Assembly (NCBI GenBank): GCA_963805405.1
Contig: CAWDUC010000018.1
Coordinates: 80,542-144,541 of the forward strand
Direction: 5' to 3'
Length of the DNA stretch: 64,000 nt
DNA from: JAEUMG01 sp963805405
GTDB lineage: Bacteria > Pseudomonadota > Alphaproteobacteria > Rhizobiales > Aestuariivirgaceae
In this document: one piece after another, positions 8,735-16,461 of the stretch
How the letters are laid out: every line of letters starts with the position of its first letter
Position numbering within the stretch: the stretch's first letter is position 1
The notes under the pieces: model-generated
What the model saw: the letters and a program-made list of their open reading frames with translations, nothing else
Database searches by the model: none
What the model was told of the DNA's origin: nothing
Made by a program: the position numbers and the translations under genes

Positions 8735-9034
8735 TCAATCCTGAGCGATGGCAGCGCCGAAATGCAGAACTTCCGGGAATGGCTCATAAAAGCGATGGAG
8801 TAGCCTGGACCACTCGCTGTAACGATCGGATTTGCGGAAGCCGACCTCGTGCGCCTCGATCGTATCCCACTCGACAAGCAGGAGATAAACACCCGGCTTT
8901 TCGATGCACGGTCTGACGCTAAGCCCTATGAAACCGGGCGTCGCGGAAATGAAAGGCACAGCAGCGCGCATCGTTTCCTCGAACGCGGCTTGCTGGCCGA
9001 TCCTGACAGTCAATAAGGCGTGCTCGAGGATCAT
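8735..9034 (-). CDS. antibiotic biosynthesis monooxygenase (ABM) domain protein
   Basis: A 99-residue protein spanning one dimeric alpha-beta barrel (ABM) domain: strand ILEHALLTVRIG, helix AFEETMRAAVPFI, then the signature PGFIGLSVRPCIEKPGVYLLLVEWDTIEAH and a second helix ending RLLHRFYEPFPEVLHF. Relatives include quinol monooxygenase YgiN and many uncharacterised stress proteins. ATG at 9034 is chosen over TTG at 9037; GGGAGG lies upstream. It converges with the ATP-grasp-like gene 12 bases away. Confidence 0.85.
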   Translation of the reverse strand: MILEHALLTVRIGQQAAFEETMRAAVPFISATPGFIGLSVRPCIEKPGVYLLLVEWDTIEAHEVGFRKSDRYSEWSRLLHRFYEPFPEVLHFGAAIAQD

Positions 9035-9071
9035 CAAGGCCTCCCAATCTGGTCGGCCGCTATTAAATGAA

Positions 9072-9102
9072 AGCGCGCGAGTGCTGCAAGCACCCGCGCG
9101 CT
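9072..9102. terminator. GC-rich stem-loop
   Basis: A 14-bp stem with one mismatch (AGCGCGCG-A-GTGCT / AGCAC-C-CGCGCGCT, loop GCA) lying 38 bases upstream of the ABM gene start. On the minus strand it is followed by a T-rich TTTCATTTAATA. It may terminate transcription coming from the DUF4424 gene upstream on that strand, or act as a barrier between the two genes. Confidence 0.4.
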
Positions 9103-9336
9103 GAACCTGCCCCTCACCCCTTAGGCCTGATACGCAGGCTCGAGGAGTGAGGGCTCTCTAGCGCATGTACTCCGGAAGATACGCAGTCCGGCGCAACCAT
9201 CATGCGCAAGTTATGATTTGAGCCTACGATTGACCCTCCGCATGTAGGTTGAATGACGATTGCACGACAGAAAAAAGTTCCGCAATAACAGCCGCTTGAT
9301 AGGCCTTCATGATTCACCGCGTGAGAACGATGCGAT
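9103..9336. other. intergenic stretch, no gene seen
   Basis: Together with the stem-loop at 9072-9102 this makes a gene-free stretch of about 300 bases between two minus-strand genes. The minus-strand frame crossing it lacks a start site and family resemblance. I see no other feature. Confidence 0.35.
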
Positions 9337-10245
9337 TCACGGCAGTCCATCAGGATAAATGAAAGCAACATCGACCCTGGAACCCGGCCCCGGCGCCGGC
9401 GAGCAATAGGCCGGAATGGCGCGATCCCCGCTTCCCTGAACACCCAGCTTGAGTTGGTCAGACTGCCCGGGCGCGAACGGCGTCATTGCGAGAAGATAGC
9501 CAACCGTAACGACCTCGGCCCTTTCGCCAGCGCGTTTCGCCACATCATTGCCGAAACAGTATTTCGAAGCCATCGCCGGGGCGTTCAGGAATTCGAGGGG
9601 ATCGCTGACCGCATTCGCAAAGGGCCGATAGTTGATCTCGATCTTCGTCTCACCGGGCGGGAATGACTGCTGCCACGCAAGCGTGGCCTGATAAGACCAC
9701 AATGGCGAGAAGTGAGGCGGATCATCGCCTCCCCGCGAAACGATGTGGTTCTCCTCGAGGGGATAGAACTGCTCGCCGGCAAGCCCGGCAATCAGATCAG
9801 AAATTGAATCAGGCGGCGGCAGCAAGGGCAATCCGGCGGCGCGAAGCATATCACTTACATCCACCTCGCCGACATAAGCCGTTTCAATGATCTGCGGTTG
9901 AACCTCAATTCCATCAGCCCTGGCTGAGAACTCCATGTAGTTGCGCGGATCGGCATCGTTGATCTCCGCGCCGCCAAGAAAATCCGGACCGCTCTCAATC
10001 GGGACGGGCGGCATCGGGAAGGCAAGACGAGCTTGCTGGGGTGCGGAGGAGCGAAGGAGATAGGTCACGGTGATTTGCTCGGGCGAGACGGAGAGGTCCT
10101 GGCTCACCAGGGTGACAGCCACCGGTTCGTAAGCGATGAGCCCGCCGGCGGCACGATCGGTGGCGAGAGCAAATGGGCCAGAGGCCATGAAGGCGCAAGC
10201 GAGAGCCAAACAACATGTTGATCTGATGACCCGTCTCGTCTGCAT
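9337..10245 (-). CDS. DUF4424 domain secreted protein
   Basis: A 302-residue exported protein with a signal peptide (MQTRRVIRSTCCLALACAF, cleavage near FALATD). The mature N-terminus AAGGLIAYEPVAVTLVSQDLSVSPEQITVTY followed by LRSS and ARLAFPMPP is the hallmark of DUF4424, a periplasmic beta-rich domain of unknown function. The C-terminal half has a conserved hydrophobic/aromatic pattern (FPPGETKIEINYRPF) and two Cys (KYCFGND, AYCSPAP) likely to form a disulfide. Length agrees with the family. Confidence 0.85.
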   Translation of the reverse strand: MQTRRVIRSTCCLALACAFMASGPFALATDRAAGGLIAYEPVAVTLVSQDLSVSPEQITVTYLLRSSAPQQARLAFPMPPVPIESGPDFLGGAEINDADPRNYMEFSARADGIEVQPQIIETAYVGEVDVSDMLRAAGLPLLPPPDSISDLIAGLAGEQFYPLEENHIVSRGGDDPPHFSPLWSYQATLAWQQSFPPGETKIEINYRPFANAVSDPLEFLNAPAMASKYCFGNDVAKRAGERAEVVTVGYLLAMTPFAPGQSDQLKLGVQGSGDRAIPAYCSPAPGPGSRVDVAFIYPDGLP

Positions 10246-10365
10246 GCGGCATAGTCTACGGCCTCAGGCATTGCCGCCACAATCGCCCGCTTCATGGTTC
10301 CATTTGTTCAAGACCGTCAGCGTCGGCGCGGTTAGCATCCGGCTATCGAACCAGGGACCACCCCG

Positions 10366-10794
10366 ATGACCGCCATGCCCACGACCACACAGCCCATTTT
10401 CTACCCCACCATGCGCTATCGCGATGCCAAGGCGATGATCGCCTGGCTCGAAAGCGCATTCGGCTTCGAACGCCATGTCGTCCATGAAGCCGAGGACGGC
10501 GGCATCGCCCATGCCGAACTCAAATGCGGGTCGGGCCTCATCATGATGGGATCGGCGCGCGATGATTTCTTCGGAAAATTGGTGAAGCCGCCCGGCGATG
10601 TCGGCGGTGCGACGCAATCCGTTTATATCGCCGTGCCCGACGCCGACGCTGCCTTTGCCAAGGCCAAGGCGGCCGGCGCGGAAATACTGATGGGCCTGAC
10701 CGACCAGCCCTATGGCAGCCGCGATTTCATCTGCCGCGATCCCGAAGGTCAGGTCTGGTGCTTCGGCACTTACGCGCCGCGGCCCACCGCCTGA
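10366..10794 (+). CDS. VOC superfamily protein (glyoxalase/bleomycin-resistance fold)
   Basis: A 142-residue single-domain protein of the vicinal-oxygen-chelate fold: beta-alpha-beta-beta-beta units with YPTMRYRDAKAMIAWLESAFGFE, HAELKCGSGLIMMG, and the C-terminal half VYIAVPDADAAFAKAKAAGAEIL ... RDFICRDPEGQVWCFGTY. This subgroup (PhnB/YdfO-like) includes uncharacterised enzymes and binding proteins. The metal-ligand set is not clearly complete, so catalysis is unproven. The ATG at 10366 is the first in frame. It converges with the next gene 2 bases after its stop. Confidence 0.88.
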   Translation: MTAMPTTTQPIFYPTMRYRDAKAMIAWLESAFGFERHVVHEAEDGGIAHAELKCGSGLIMMGSARDDFFGKLVKPPGDVGGATQSVYIAVPDADAAFAKAKAAGAEILMGLTDQPYGSRDFICRDPEGQVWCFGTYAPRPTA

Positions 10795-10796
10795 AT

Positions 10797-11171
10797 CTAT
10801 TTCTCGGTGCCGGTTTCGTCCTCATCGAGATGGAACTGATGCAGCATGCGGTGGAAAACCGGCGTCAGTACCAGGCCGACGATCACCAGCATGAATAGCC
10901 CGGAGAACAGGGCGTAGAGTCCGCCGAAGATCTTTCCGGCAACGCCGGGATAGTCTTCGGTCGGCCCCATGCCGGAGAGCAGCATGGCTGCGTTTAGAAA
11001 CGCATCGAGCGGCGTCAGATGAGCAAAGAAAATGAAGCCGATGATGCCGCCGACAAGCGCGATGCCGGTAATGAGCAACGCCGTGGCGACACTGCGCGCA
11101 AGCCGCGCGTAATAGACGTTGGCGGGCGCCAGACGTTCGCACCTGCGTTCGAAATCAGACAGGCCCCACAT
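10797..11171 (-). CDS. membrane protein with ion-channel-like pore loop
   Basis: A 124-residue protein with two strong membrane segments (about residues 26-50, VATALLITGIALVGGIIGFIFFA, and 85-108, IFGGLYALFSGLFMLVIVGLVLT) and between them an amphipathic stretch LNAAMLLSGMGPTEDYPGVAGK. That two-helix-plus-loop plan resembles Ion_trans_2 channels, but the loop lacks the canonical GYGD filter. It follows the HlyU-family gene (11 bases apart, same strand), so the two are probably co-transcribed. A channel role is inference only. Confidence 0.7.
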   Translation of the reverse strand: MWGLSDFERRCERLAPANVYYARLARSVATALLITGIALVGGIIGFIFFAHLTPLDAFLNAAMLLSGMGPTEDYPGVAGKIFGGLYALFSGLFMLVIVGLVLTPVFHRMLHQFHLDEDETGTEK

Positions 11172-11182
11172 CGCGCTCTGCC

Positions 11183-11473
11183 TCAGCCGAAAATTCTTTC
11201 GCCCTGTTCATCGACGATCTGCTTGCCTTTGGAGATTGCGATCTCGGCCGCGGTCTCCAGCGCCGGAAAACGATCGGCCCGAATGAATTTGTGTTCCTTC
11301 AGAACGCCGCCGACGTCCTTCGAAATGATCCCGCAGGTCTGGTACTGGCCAGCCTCCTTGAAGGGCGTGGCGCGAATGGTGAAGCCCTTGTGTTCGACCT
11401 GGCTGACAGCCGCGGGCGCCGCATCGGCATCGCCTTTTCCGCCCAGCCCGAACAGCGATTTAAGGAACGACAT
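11183..11473 (-). CDS. HlyU family protein
   Basis: A 96-residue protein matching the HlyU family found in alpha- and gammaproteobacteria: N-terminal MSFLKSLFGLGGK, then the core YKGFTI-like HKGFTIRATPFKEAGQYQTCGIISK, followed by KEHKFIRADRFPALETAAEIAISKGKQIVDEQGE. Named for a Vibrio hemolysin activator, but this short non-HTH family probably has a different, unknown role. The Cys of QTCG is a possible functional residue. It is first in a two-gene unit with the downstream membrane protein. Confidence 0.85.
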   Translation of the reverse strand: MSFLKSLFGLGGKGDADAAPAAVSQVEHKGFTIRATPFKEAGQYQTCGIISKDVGGVLKEHKFIRADRFPALETAAEIAISKGKQIVDEQGERIFG

Positions 11474-11658
11474 GTGTGCCTCGCATTGTCTCGATTGTCA
11501 TGGTTGAGCCTTATATCACAGCTCCAGCGAACTTCCGTAGAGCCTTGAATTTCCTTCATTTCCTCTATCCGCGACGCCCGTCCGATCACTTTTCGGTCAA
11601 CCGGGATGAGCGCCGCGCGGCTCGCGTATAATAACCGTCCATCAACAGAGGTGAAATA

Positions 11659-12609
11659 ATGAAACCAACGCGTCTCCCGACCCACATCACCGTCGACCGC
11701 CGCAAGTTCCTGCTCGGCGCCAGCGCGCTTATCGCTGCCGGCCTGCTGCCGCGCGATGTGCTGGCGCTCGCCGGCCCGCACAGCTTCAAGCATGGCGACG
11801 TGACGGTGATGGTCCTGAGCGACGGCTTTCTGACCTTGCCGACGAGCATCCTGGCGCCGAATGCGCCGCCGGAAGAATTGAAGGCGATCCTCACCGCAAT
11901 CGGCATCACCGGCGAGACCATGACGCCTGCCGCAAGCCCGGTGCTGATCAAGGCCGGCAGTGACCTGATCCTGTTCGACACCGGCTCCGGCCCCGGCTTT
12001 CAGGAAAGCTCGGGCAAGCTCAAGGAAAGCCTCGCCGCCGCCGGCACCGATCCGACGGCCATCACCAAGGTCGTTTACACGCATGGCCATCCCGACCATC
12101 TCTTCGGCACATCGGTCGACGGCGCTTTGGCCTTCCCCAATGCGGCGCATTACGTCGTCAAGGGTGAATGGGATTTCTGGACCAACCCCGAAACGCCCGG
12201 CAAATTGCCCGAAGCGATGCGGCCGATGGCGCTCGGCGCGCAGAAGCATTTCGGCGCCGCAAAGGAGAAGCTCGTGCTGGTGAAGCCCGGCCAAGAGATC
12301 GCCGCCGGCATCACCGTGCTCGACACGCCCGGGCACACCCCGGGCCACGCTTCCTTCGCGGTTCCGGGCGAAGGCGGCGGCCTCATCATCCTGGGCGATG
12401 TCTTCAACAATCCAGCGGTCTATTTCGCGCATCCCGAATGGTATTTCGGCTTCGACGCCGACAAGGACCAGGCGGTTGCGACGCGCAAGGCGATGCTCGA
12501 TCGCGCCGCGACCGACAAGGTGAAACTCATCGGCTATCACTGGGTCTATCCGGGCGTGGGCTATGCCGAGCGCGATGGCGCCGCGTTCAAATACGTACCC
12601 GCAAGCTGA
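11659..12609 (+). CDS. Tat-exported metallo-beta-lactamase-fold hydrolase
   Basis: A 316-residue protein with a twin-arginine signal (DRRKFLLGASALIAAGLLP, residues about 13-31). The mature domain has the MBL-fold metal site: FDTGSG, the HxHxDH motif in YTHGHPDHLFG, downstream TPGHTPGH and ILGDVFNN, and a C-terminal His in GYHWVYPG. Two zinc ions are expected. It probably hydrolyses an ester, lactone or thioester in the periplasm; the substrate is unknown. ATG at 11659 follows AGAGGTGAAAT. Confidence 0.9.
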   Translation: MKPTRLPTHITVDRRKFLLGASALIAAGLLPRDVLALAGPHSFKHGDVTVMVLSDGFLTLPTSILAPNAPPEELKAILTAIGITGETMTPAASPVLIKAGSDLILFDTGSGPGFQESSGKLKESLAAAGTDPTAITKVVYTHGHPDHLFGTSVDGALAFPNAAHYVVKGEWDFWTNPETPGKLPEAMRPMALGAQKHFGAAKEKLVLVKPGQEIAAGITVLDTPGHTPGHASFAVPGEGGGLIILGDVFNNPAVYFAHPEWYFGFDADKDQAVATRKAMLDRAATDKVKLIGYHWVYPGVGYAERDGAAFKYVPAS

Positions 12610-12637
12610 AGCCGGCGCAGGCTGAGCTTGGCACCGC

Positions 12638-12673
12638 AAAAGATCCGCAAAAGCATGGCCGCTTTTGCGGATC
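12638..12673 (-). terminator. intrinsic terminator
   Basis: A perfect 13-bp stem (GATCCGCAAAAGC / GCTTTTGCGGATC, loop ATGGCC) followed on the minus strand by TTTT. The stem begins inside the stop codon of the minus-strand gene at 12672, which it should terminate. It probably also limits read-through from the convergent hydrolase gene. Confidence 0.65.
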
Positions 12674-13421
12674 ACGACGTGTCGAGCGCCGGCATCGCAT
12701 TGCGCGCGAGCCAGTGGCATTCATTCAGGATCCCGTCGACCTCGTGGATGGGCCGCTTTCGGAATCCCGGCGGCCGGCCGGGGCGCATCGCTGACACGCG
12801 CTGCGGGTGGCGCTCCTCATAGGGCTTGTCCCGCCAGGTTGCATAGCGCATCGCGTGGCGCGGCAGGTCTTCGAGCGCGTCCTTGACGGCGAACATGCGG
12901 CGGATCAGGTGCCTGGCGTCGACGGTGTCGTCCTCGACCTTATCCTCGACCACAGGTGCTGGTGGCGGTGGAGGTGGCTCCGGCTGTCTGAACAGGCGGA
13001 GTATCGGAGCCCGCGGATCGGGTTCACCAAAGAAGTGGATGCGAGGCTCGGGCCTGCGCATCTTTTTAATGCGACGGCCAAAACGCTTGATGGGATCGAA
13101 CAAGCTGAAGAGTAGCCTGCGCTTACGCTTGGCTTTGCCTTCGACATCGGCCTTGCCTTTGTCGTTGCTCGAAGCGTCTTGTTTCTTCGGCGCCGCCGCG
13201 GGCCTGGGCCTATACTCCACCACGATGTCGCGTGCCGCGGCGATGATGAGCCGCCTGACCGCCGATTCCGCCGTCCGCAATCTGCGCAAGATATACCGGT
13301 AGAGAGGCTTCGAGAGCCTTTCGACAGAAACGCCCTCGGCGAGCCCGATCTCGGCGAACAGCGCCAACACGACGCCCAGGAGCGGTTCACGCTTGCTTTC
13401 GACGGCCAAGTTCCAATCCAT
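12672..13421 (-). CDS. hypothetical protein, charged with Pro-rich linker
   Basis: A 249-residue soluble protein of unrecognised family starting MDWNLAVESKREPLLG. The N-terminal ~75 residues are helical and look folded (LALFAEIGLAEGVSVERLSKPLYRYILRRL). A basic, low-complexity segment with many Lys and Arg follows (about residues 88-130), then a Pro run before the acidic VVEDKVEDDT and a final helical section. The basic linker could bind nucleic acid, but this is speculation. The start may instead be the ATG at 13439. A terminator overlaps the stop codon. Confidence 0.7.
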   Translation of the reverse strand: MDWNLAVESKREPLLGVVLALFAEIGLAEGVSVERLSKPLYRYILRRLRTAESAVRRLIIAAARDIVVEYRPRPAAAPKKQDASSNDKGKADVEGKAKRKRRLLFSLFDPIKRFGRRIKKMRRPEPRIHFFGEPDPRAPILRLFRQPEPPPPPPAPVVEDKVEDDTVDARHLIRRMFAVKDALEDLPRHAMRYATWRDKPYEERHPQRVSAMRPGRPPGFRKRPIHEVDGILNECHWLARNAMPALDTS

Positions 13422-13509
13422 GAGAGCTCTATGAAACATAAAAAGAACATTGTCAATAGAAACAATCTGGCTCTATGCTTGATTATGCAACCTGCCGAGG
13501 AGATCGCCC

Positions 13510-14139
13510 ATGGCCGATGAACTAGTCTTCTATGCCAACCCGATGTCGCGCGCCCGCATCGTGCGCTGGATGCTGGAGGAAGTGGGCGAACCCTATCGCA
13601 CCGAGATACTCGACTATGGCACGACCATGAAGGCTCAAGCCTATCTGGCGATCAATCCGATGGGCAAGGTCCCTGCCCTCAGGCATGGCGACACGATCAT
13701 CACCGAAGTGGCCGCCATCTGCGCCTATCTCGCCGACGCATTTCCGGGAAAGCGTCTCGCGCCGCCGCCCGGCGACCGCCTGCGCGGGCCTTATTATCGC
13801 TGGCTGTTCTTTGCAGCAGGCCCGCTCGAAGCCGCGACCACCAACAAGGCGTTGGGCTTCGTCGTGCCGCATGAGCGCGAACGCATGGCGGGCTATGGCA
13901 CTTTCGATCATGTGCTCTCAGCGATCGAGGGCGCGGTTTCAAAGAGCGAGTATCTGGCGGGCGATCACTTCACCGCCGCCGATCTCTATCTCGGCTGCCA
14001 GCTCGGCTGGGGCATGCAGTTCGGCACCATCGAAAAACGCCCGGCCTTCGAACGCTACTGGCAACGCCTCGCCGCGCGCCCGGCATGGATCAGGGCAAGC
14101 GAGATCGACGACAAGTTGATGGCGGAGATGAAGAAGTAG
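13510..14139 (+). CDS. gst: glutathione S-transferase
   Basis: A 209-residue GST. The N-terminal thioredoxin-like domain starts LVFYANPMSRARIVRWML, with Ser in the usual active-site position (NPMSRAR), the cis-Pro loop GKVPALRHGD and TITEVAAICAYLADAFP binding the gamma-glutamyl part of glutathione. The C-terminal helical domain has the capping motif FTAADLYLGCQL. GAGGAGATC precedes the ATG at 13510. It is a distinct subtype from the GST at 2747. Expected role: cytosolic detoxification. Confidence 0.92.
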   Translation: MADELVFYANPMSRARIVRWMLEEVGEPYRTEILDYGTTMKAQAYLAINPMGKVPALRHGDTIITEVAAICAYLADAFPGKRLAPPPGDRLRGPYYRWLFFAAGPLEAATTNKALGFVVPHERERMAGYGTFDHVLSAIEGAVSKSEYLAGDHFTAADLYLGCQLGWGMQFGTIEKRPAFERYWQRLAARPAWIRASEIDDKLMAEMKK

Positions 14140-14177
14140 GCTAGCTGAAAGCCCTCAAGACACCCTGGGCGTGGAGT

Positions 14178-14840
14178 TTATTGCACACCTTCTTGGGGCA
14201 TTTGAAACTTCGTCGTGTGCGGGAAGTCGCCCGTAGCGAGAGAGGCCAGTTCCTCGGGCGTGCTGTCGCGCCCGAGGATTGCATTGCGATGCGGATGGCG
14301 GCCAAAGCGGGCTATCACAGCGCGATGCCTTCGCGGCTGGCTGGCGCCCAGATCGTTGACCTGCCGCAGATTCTCCGGCGCGTCGACGATCATGCGGTCG
14401 GCGATGGCAATGGCAATATCGAGATTGGCGAGGTGGTCGGCCCGATCGGCAATTCGCAATGCTCAAGCGGGACTGAAGGCGCTTTTCTGCCAAGCATTCG
14501 GCAGCGCGTCGAAATGCCCGTTCGCCAGCCCCTCGAGGCGGAGGTCGCGCGCCTTCTTATCGCAGGAATAGGCGCGCGGCGTGCCGGCCCAGACCGAGCG
14601 GCTGAACTGGTCGAAGACGACGATCAACGCAAGCCTTCCCGTAGGCGAGATGGCCCAATCGTCGAGATCGCCCGTCGCGGCGCGTGTCGTGAGGTTCGAG
14701 AACCGCGCGATCACCTCGTCATGCGCCCCGCCGCGCATGCGCCAACTCCACAGGCGCAGATGCTCCTCCGGGCTCGGTTTGTCGCCTTCAGGGAACCAGA
14801 ATGCAACGATATCCTCGGGCGAATAGTCTCGGTTGTTCAT
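14178..14840 (-). pseudogene. DUF924 family gene, broken by two compensating indels
   Basis: Full-length DUF924 homology is present on one strand: DIVAFWFPEG, LIVVFDQFSRSVWAGTPRAYSCD and ALPNAWQKSAF in the first part, RFGRHPHRNAILGRDSTPEELA in the last. An in-frame TGA at 14463-14465 interrupts it. The conserved PLEHCE motif is found in another frame between about 14448 and 14474. So there is a one-base gain near 14474 and a one-base loss near 14448; outside this 27-base window the frame is the same. Either the gene is recently dead or these are sequencing errors. DUF924 proteins are soluble helical repeat-like proteins of unknown function. Confidence 0.8.
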
Positions 14841-14977
14841 GGGCGTCTCGTCATCGCAGCACGCAAGTGTGGCGGATGCGCAGCGGAATTACCATGGCCG
14901 ACTCGCGCCGAAGCTTTGCCGACTCTGGACAAGCAGACTAACTGGTTATCGAGTAATCCTCTGCTGGAGGAGAACCC

Positions 14978-15910
14978 ATGCTTCATTTCTATCGCCATAT
15001 CTGGTCGACGACCGGGCGCCAGCAGATCGTCCTCGTCGCGCTGGCGCTCGTGATATCCCTGCTCGCGATGGTGCCGCTCGAATTCCAGCGCCACATCATC
15101 AATGGCCTTGCCGGCCATGACACCGTCACCAACCTCGCTCTGTTCTGCGGCGGCTATCTGGCCGTGTCGCTTTGCGTCAGCGCCCTCAAATGGGTTCTCA
15201 ACCTGCGCAGCAACTGCCTGGGCGAGGACTGCGTGCGCGGCATGCGCGCCGACCTCTTCGACAATCGCATCGCCATCGCCCGCTCCGACACCGACGCAAG
15301 CCCCCAGCAGCGCAAGGCCGGCACACTCTTGACGATGATTTCATCGGAGGCCGAAAAAGTCGGGCGCTTTACGGGGGAGGCCTTCTCGGGCCCGCTCGTC
15401 GAGGCGGGAACGCTGTTGAGCGTGCTCGGCTACATGCTCTTTACCGAACCGGCACTCGGATCGATCGTCCTGCTGCTCGCCATTCCGCAGGTGATCCTCG
15501 TCCCGATGGTGCAGAAGAAGATCAACCTGCTCACCACCGAGCGCGTGAAGACGCTGCGCCAGGCAAACGACATGGTGGTTAAATCCCTGCGCGACGACGA
15601 AGCCGAGGTGCCGCATGTCAAACCCGTCTTCGCCAGGGTGATGAACCTTCAGATCGGCGTGTACCGATTGAAATTTGGCTCGCGCGCCCTGATCAACGGC
15701 TTCAATTCCCTGGCGGTCGCGACCATCCTCTTCGCCGGTGGCTGGATGGTGCTGCAGGGCAAGACCGAGATCGGCATCGTGGTGGCGTTCCTCTCCGGCT
15801 TCGACAAGATCGTCGATCCGTCGCGCCAGCTCATTGCCTTCTTTCGCAGCGTGAGTTCGATCAGGGTGCAGTTCGAACTCATCACCGAGGCCATGGCGGC
15901 GAAGGCCTGA
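14978..15910 (+). CDS. ABC transporter membrane domain without ATPase domain
   Basis: A 310-residue integral membrane protein that matches type-I (exporter) ABC transmembrane domains: starts HIWSTTGRQQIVLVALALVISLLAMVPLEFQRHIINGL and has about six hydrophobic segments. The coupling-helix-like GEDCVRGMRADLFDNRI and GTLLTMISSEAEKVGRFTGEAFSGPLVEAG follow the usual pattern. The protein stops where the nucleotide-binding domain should begin: no Walker A, LSGGQ or Walker B, and no separate ATPase gene lies next to it. It could pair with an ATPase elsewhere or have an independent role. Confidence 0.8.
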   Translation: MLHFYRHIWSTTGRQQIVLVALALVISLLAMVPLEFQRHIINGLAGHDTVTNLALFCGGYLAVSLCVSALKWVLNLRSNCLGEDCVRGMRADLFDNRIAIARSDTDASPQQRKAGTLLTMISSEAEKVGRFTGEAFSGPLVEAGTLLSVLGYMLFTEPALGSIVLLLAIPQVILVPMVQKKINLLTTERVKTLRQANDMVVKSLRDDEAEVPHVKPVFARVMNLQIGVYRLKFGSRALINGFNSLAVATILFAGGWMVLQGKTEIGIVVAFLSGFDKIVDPSRQLIAFFRSVSSIRVQFELITEAMAAKA

Positions 15911-15922
15911 GATGGCCGGCAC

Positions 15923-16456
15923 TCAAACTTCGCCGCGCTTCACGCCGATTGATACCGTGTGCAACGTGCACGGAGCATCGTAAGGGTTGCGCCAGCGATG
16001 GCGCGTGCCGTTCTGGATGACGACATCGCCGGGGCCGAGCGATTTGCTGGCACCATCCGCAAGCTCGACCACGATGCGGCCCGAAAGGATGGTGACGACA
16101 TCGACCGTATCGGTGCGATGCGTGAAAGAGCCGTCATCCGCCATGGCTTCGAGCATGCCGGGAAGCTTGGCGTTCATTTCGGCGATGAGCGGCGCCATGG
16201 CTTCAGGCTTGGCAGGCGGCGATTTCGGATCGGGCGGCAATGTGATGATGTAGACCGCCGCGCCGCCCGCTTCGGGAAAGTAATTATGGCTGTCGTCGTG
16301 GCGGCCATCGCTCGGCAAGGCGAGGTGATTATTGCCGTAGACGCGCGCGATCGCAGCGCCCGGCATCAGGCCGATATGAATGTCGTCGATCGTCTCGTCG
16401 ACGGTGAAGACGGCCTTTCCGCCGACTTCACCGGTAACGACCCGCCGCGTCGGCAT
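15923..16456 (-). CDS. cupin domain protein
   Basis: A 177-residue soluble protein. A single cupin barrel in the C-terminal half shows FTHRTDTVDVVTILSGRIVVEL and GPGDVVIQNGTRHRWRNPYDAPCTL, which supply the usual His/Asp metal ligands in altered form. The N-terminal ~75 residues form extra strands with HDDSHNYFPEAGG. It starts 5 bases after the rpoD stop codon on the same strand, so it is probably co-transcribed with rpoD. No specific enzyme class is evident. Confidence 0.85.
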   Translation of the reverse strand: MPTRRVVTGEVGGKAVFTVDETIDDIHIGLMPGAAIARVYGNNHLALPSDGRHDDSHNYFPEAGGAAVYIITLPPDPKSPPAKPEAMAPLIAEMNAKLPGMLEAMADDGSFTHRTDTVDVVTILSGRIVVELADGASKSLGPGDVVIQNGTRHRWRNPYDAPCTLHTVSIGVKRGEV

Positions 16457-16461
16457 AGCGC

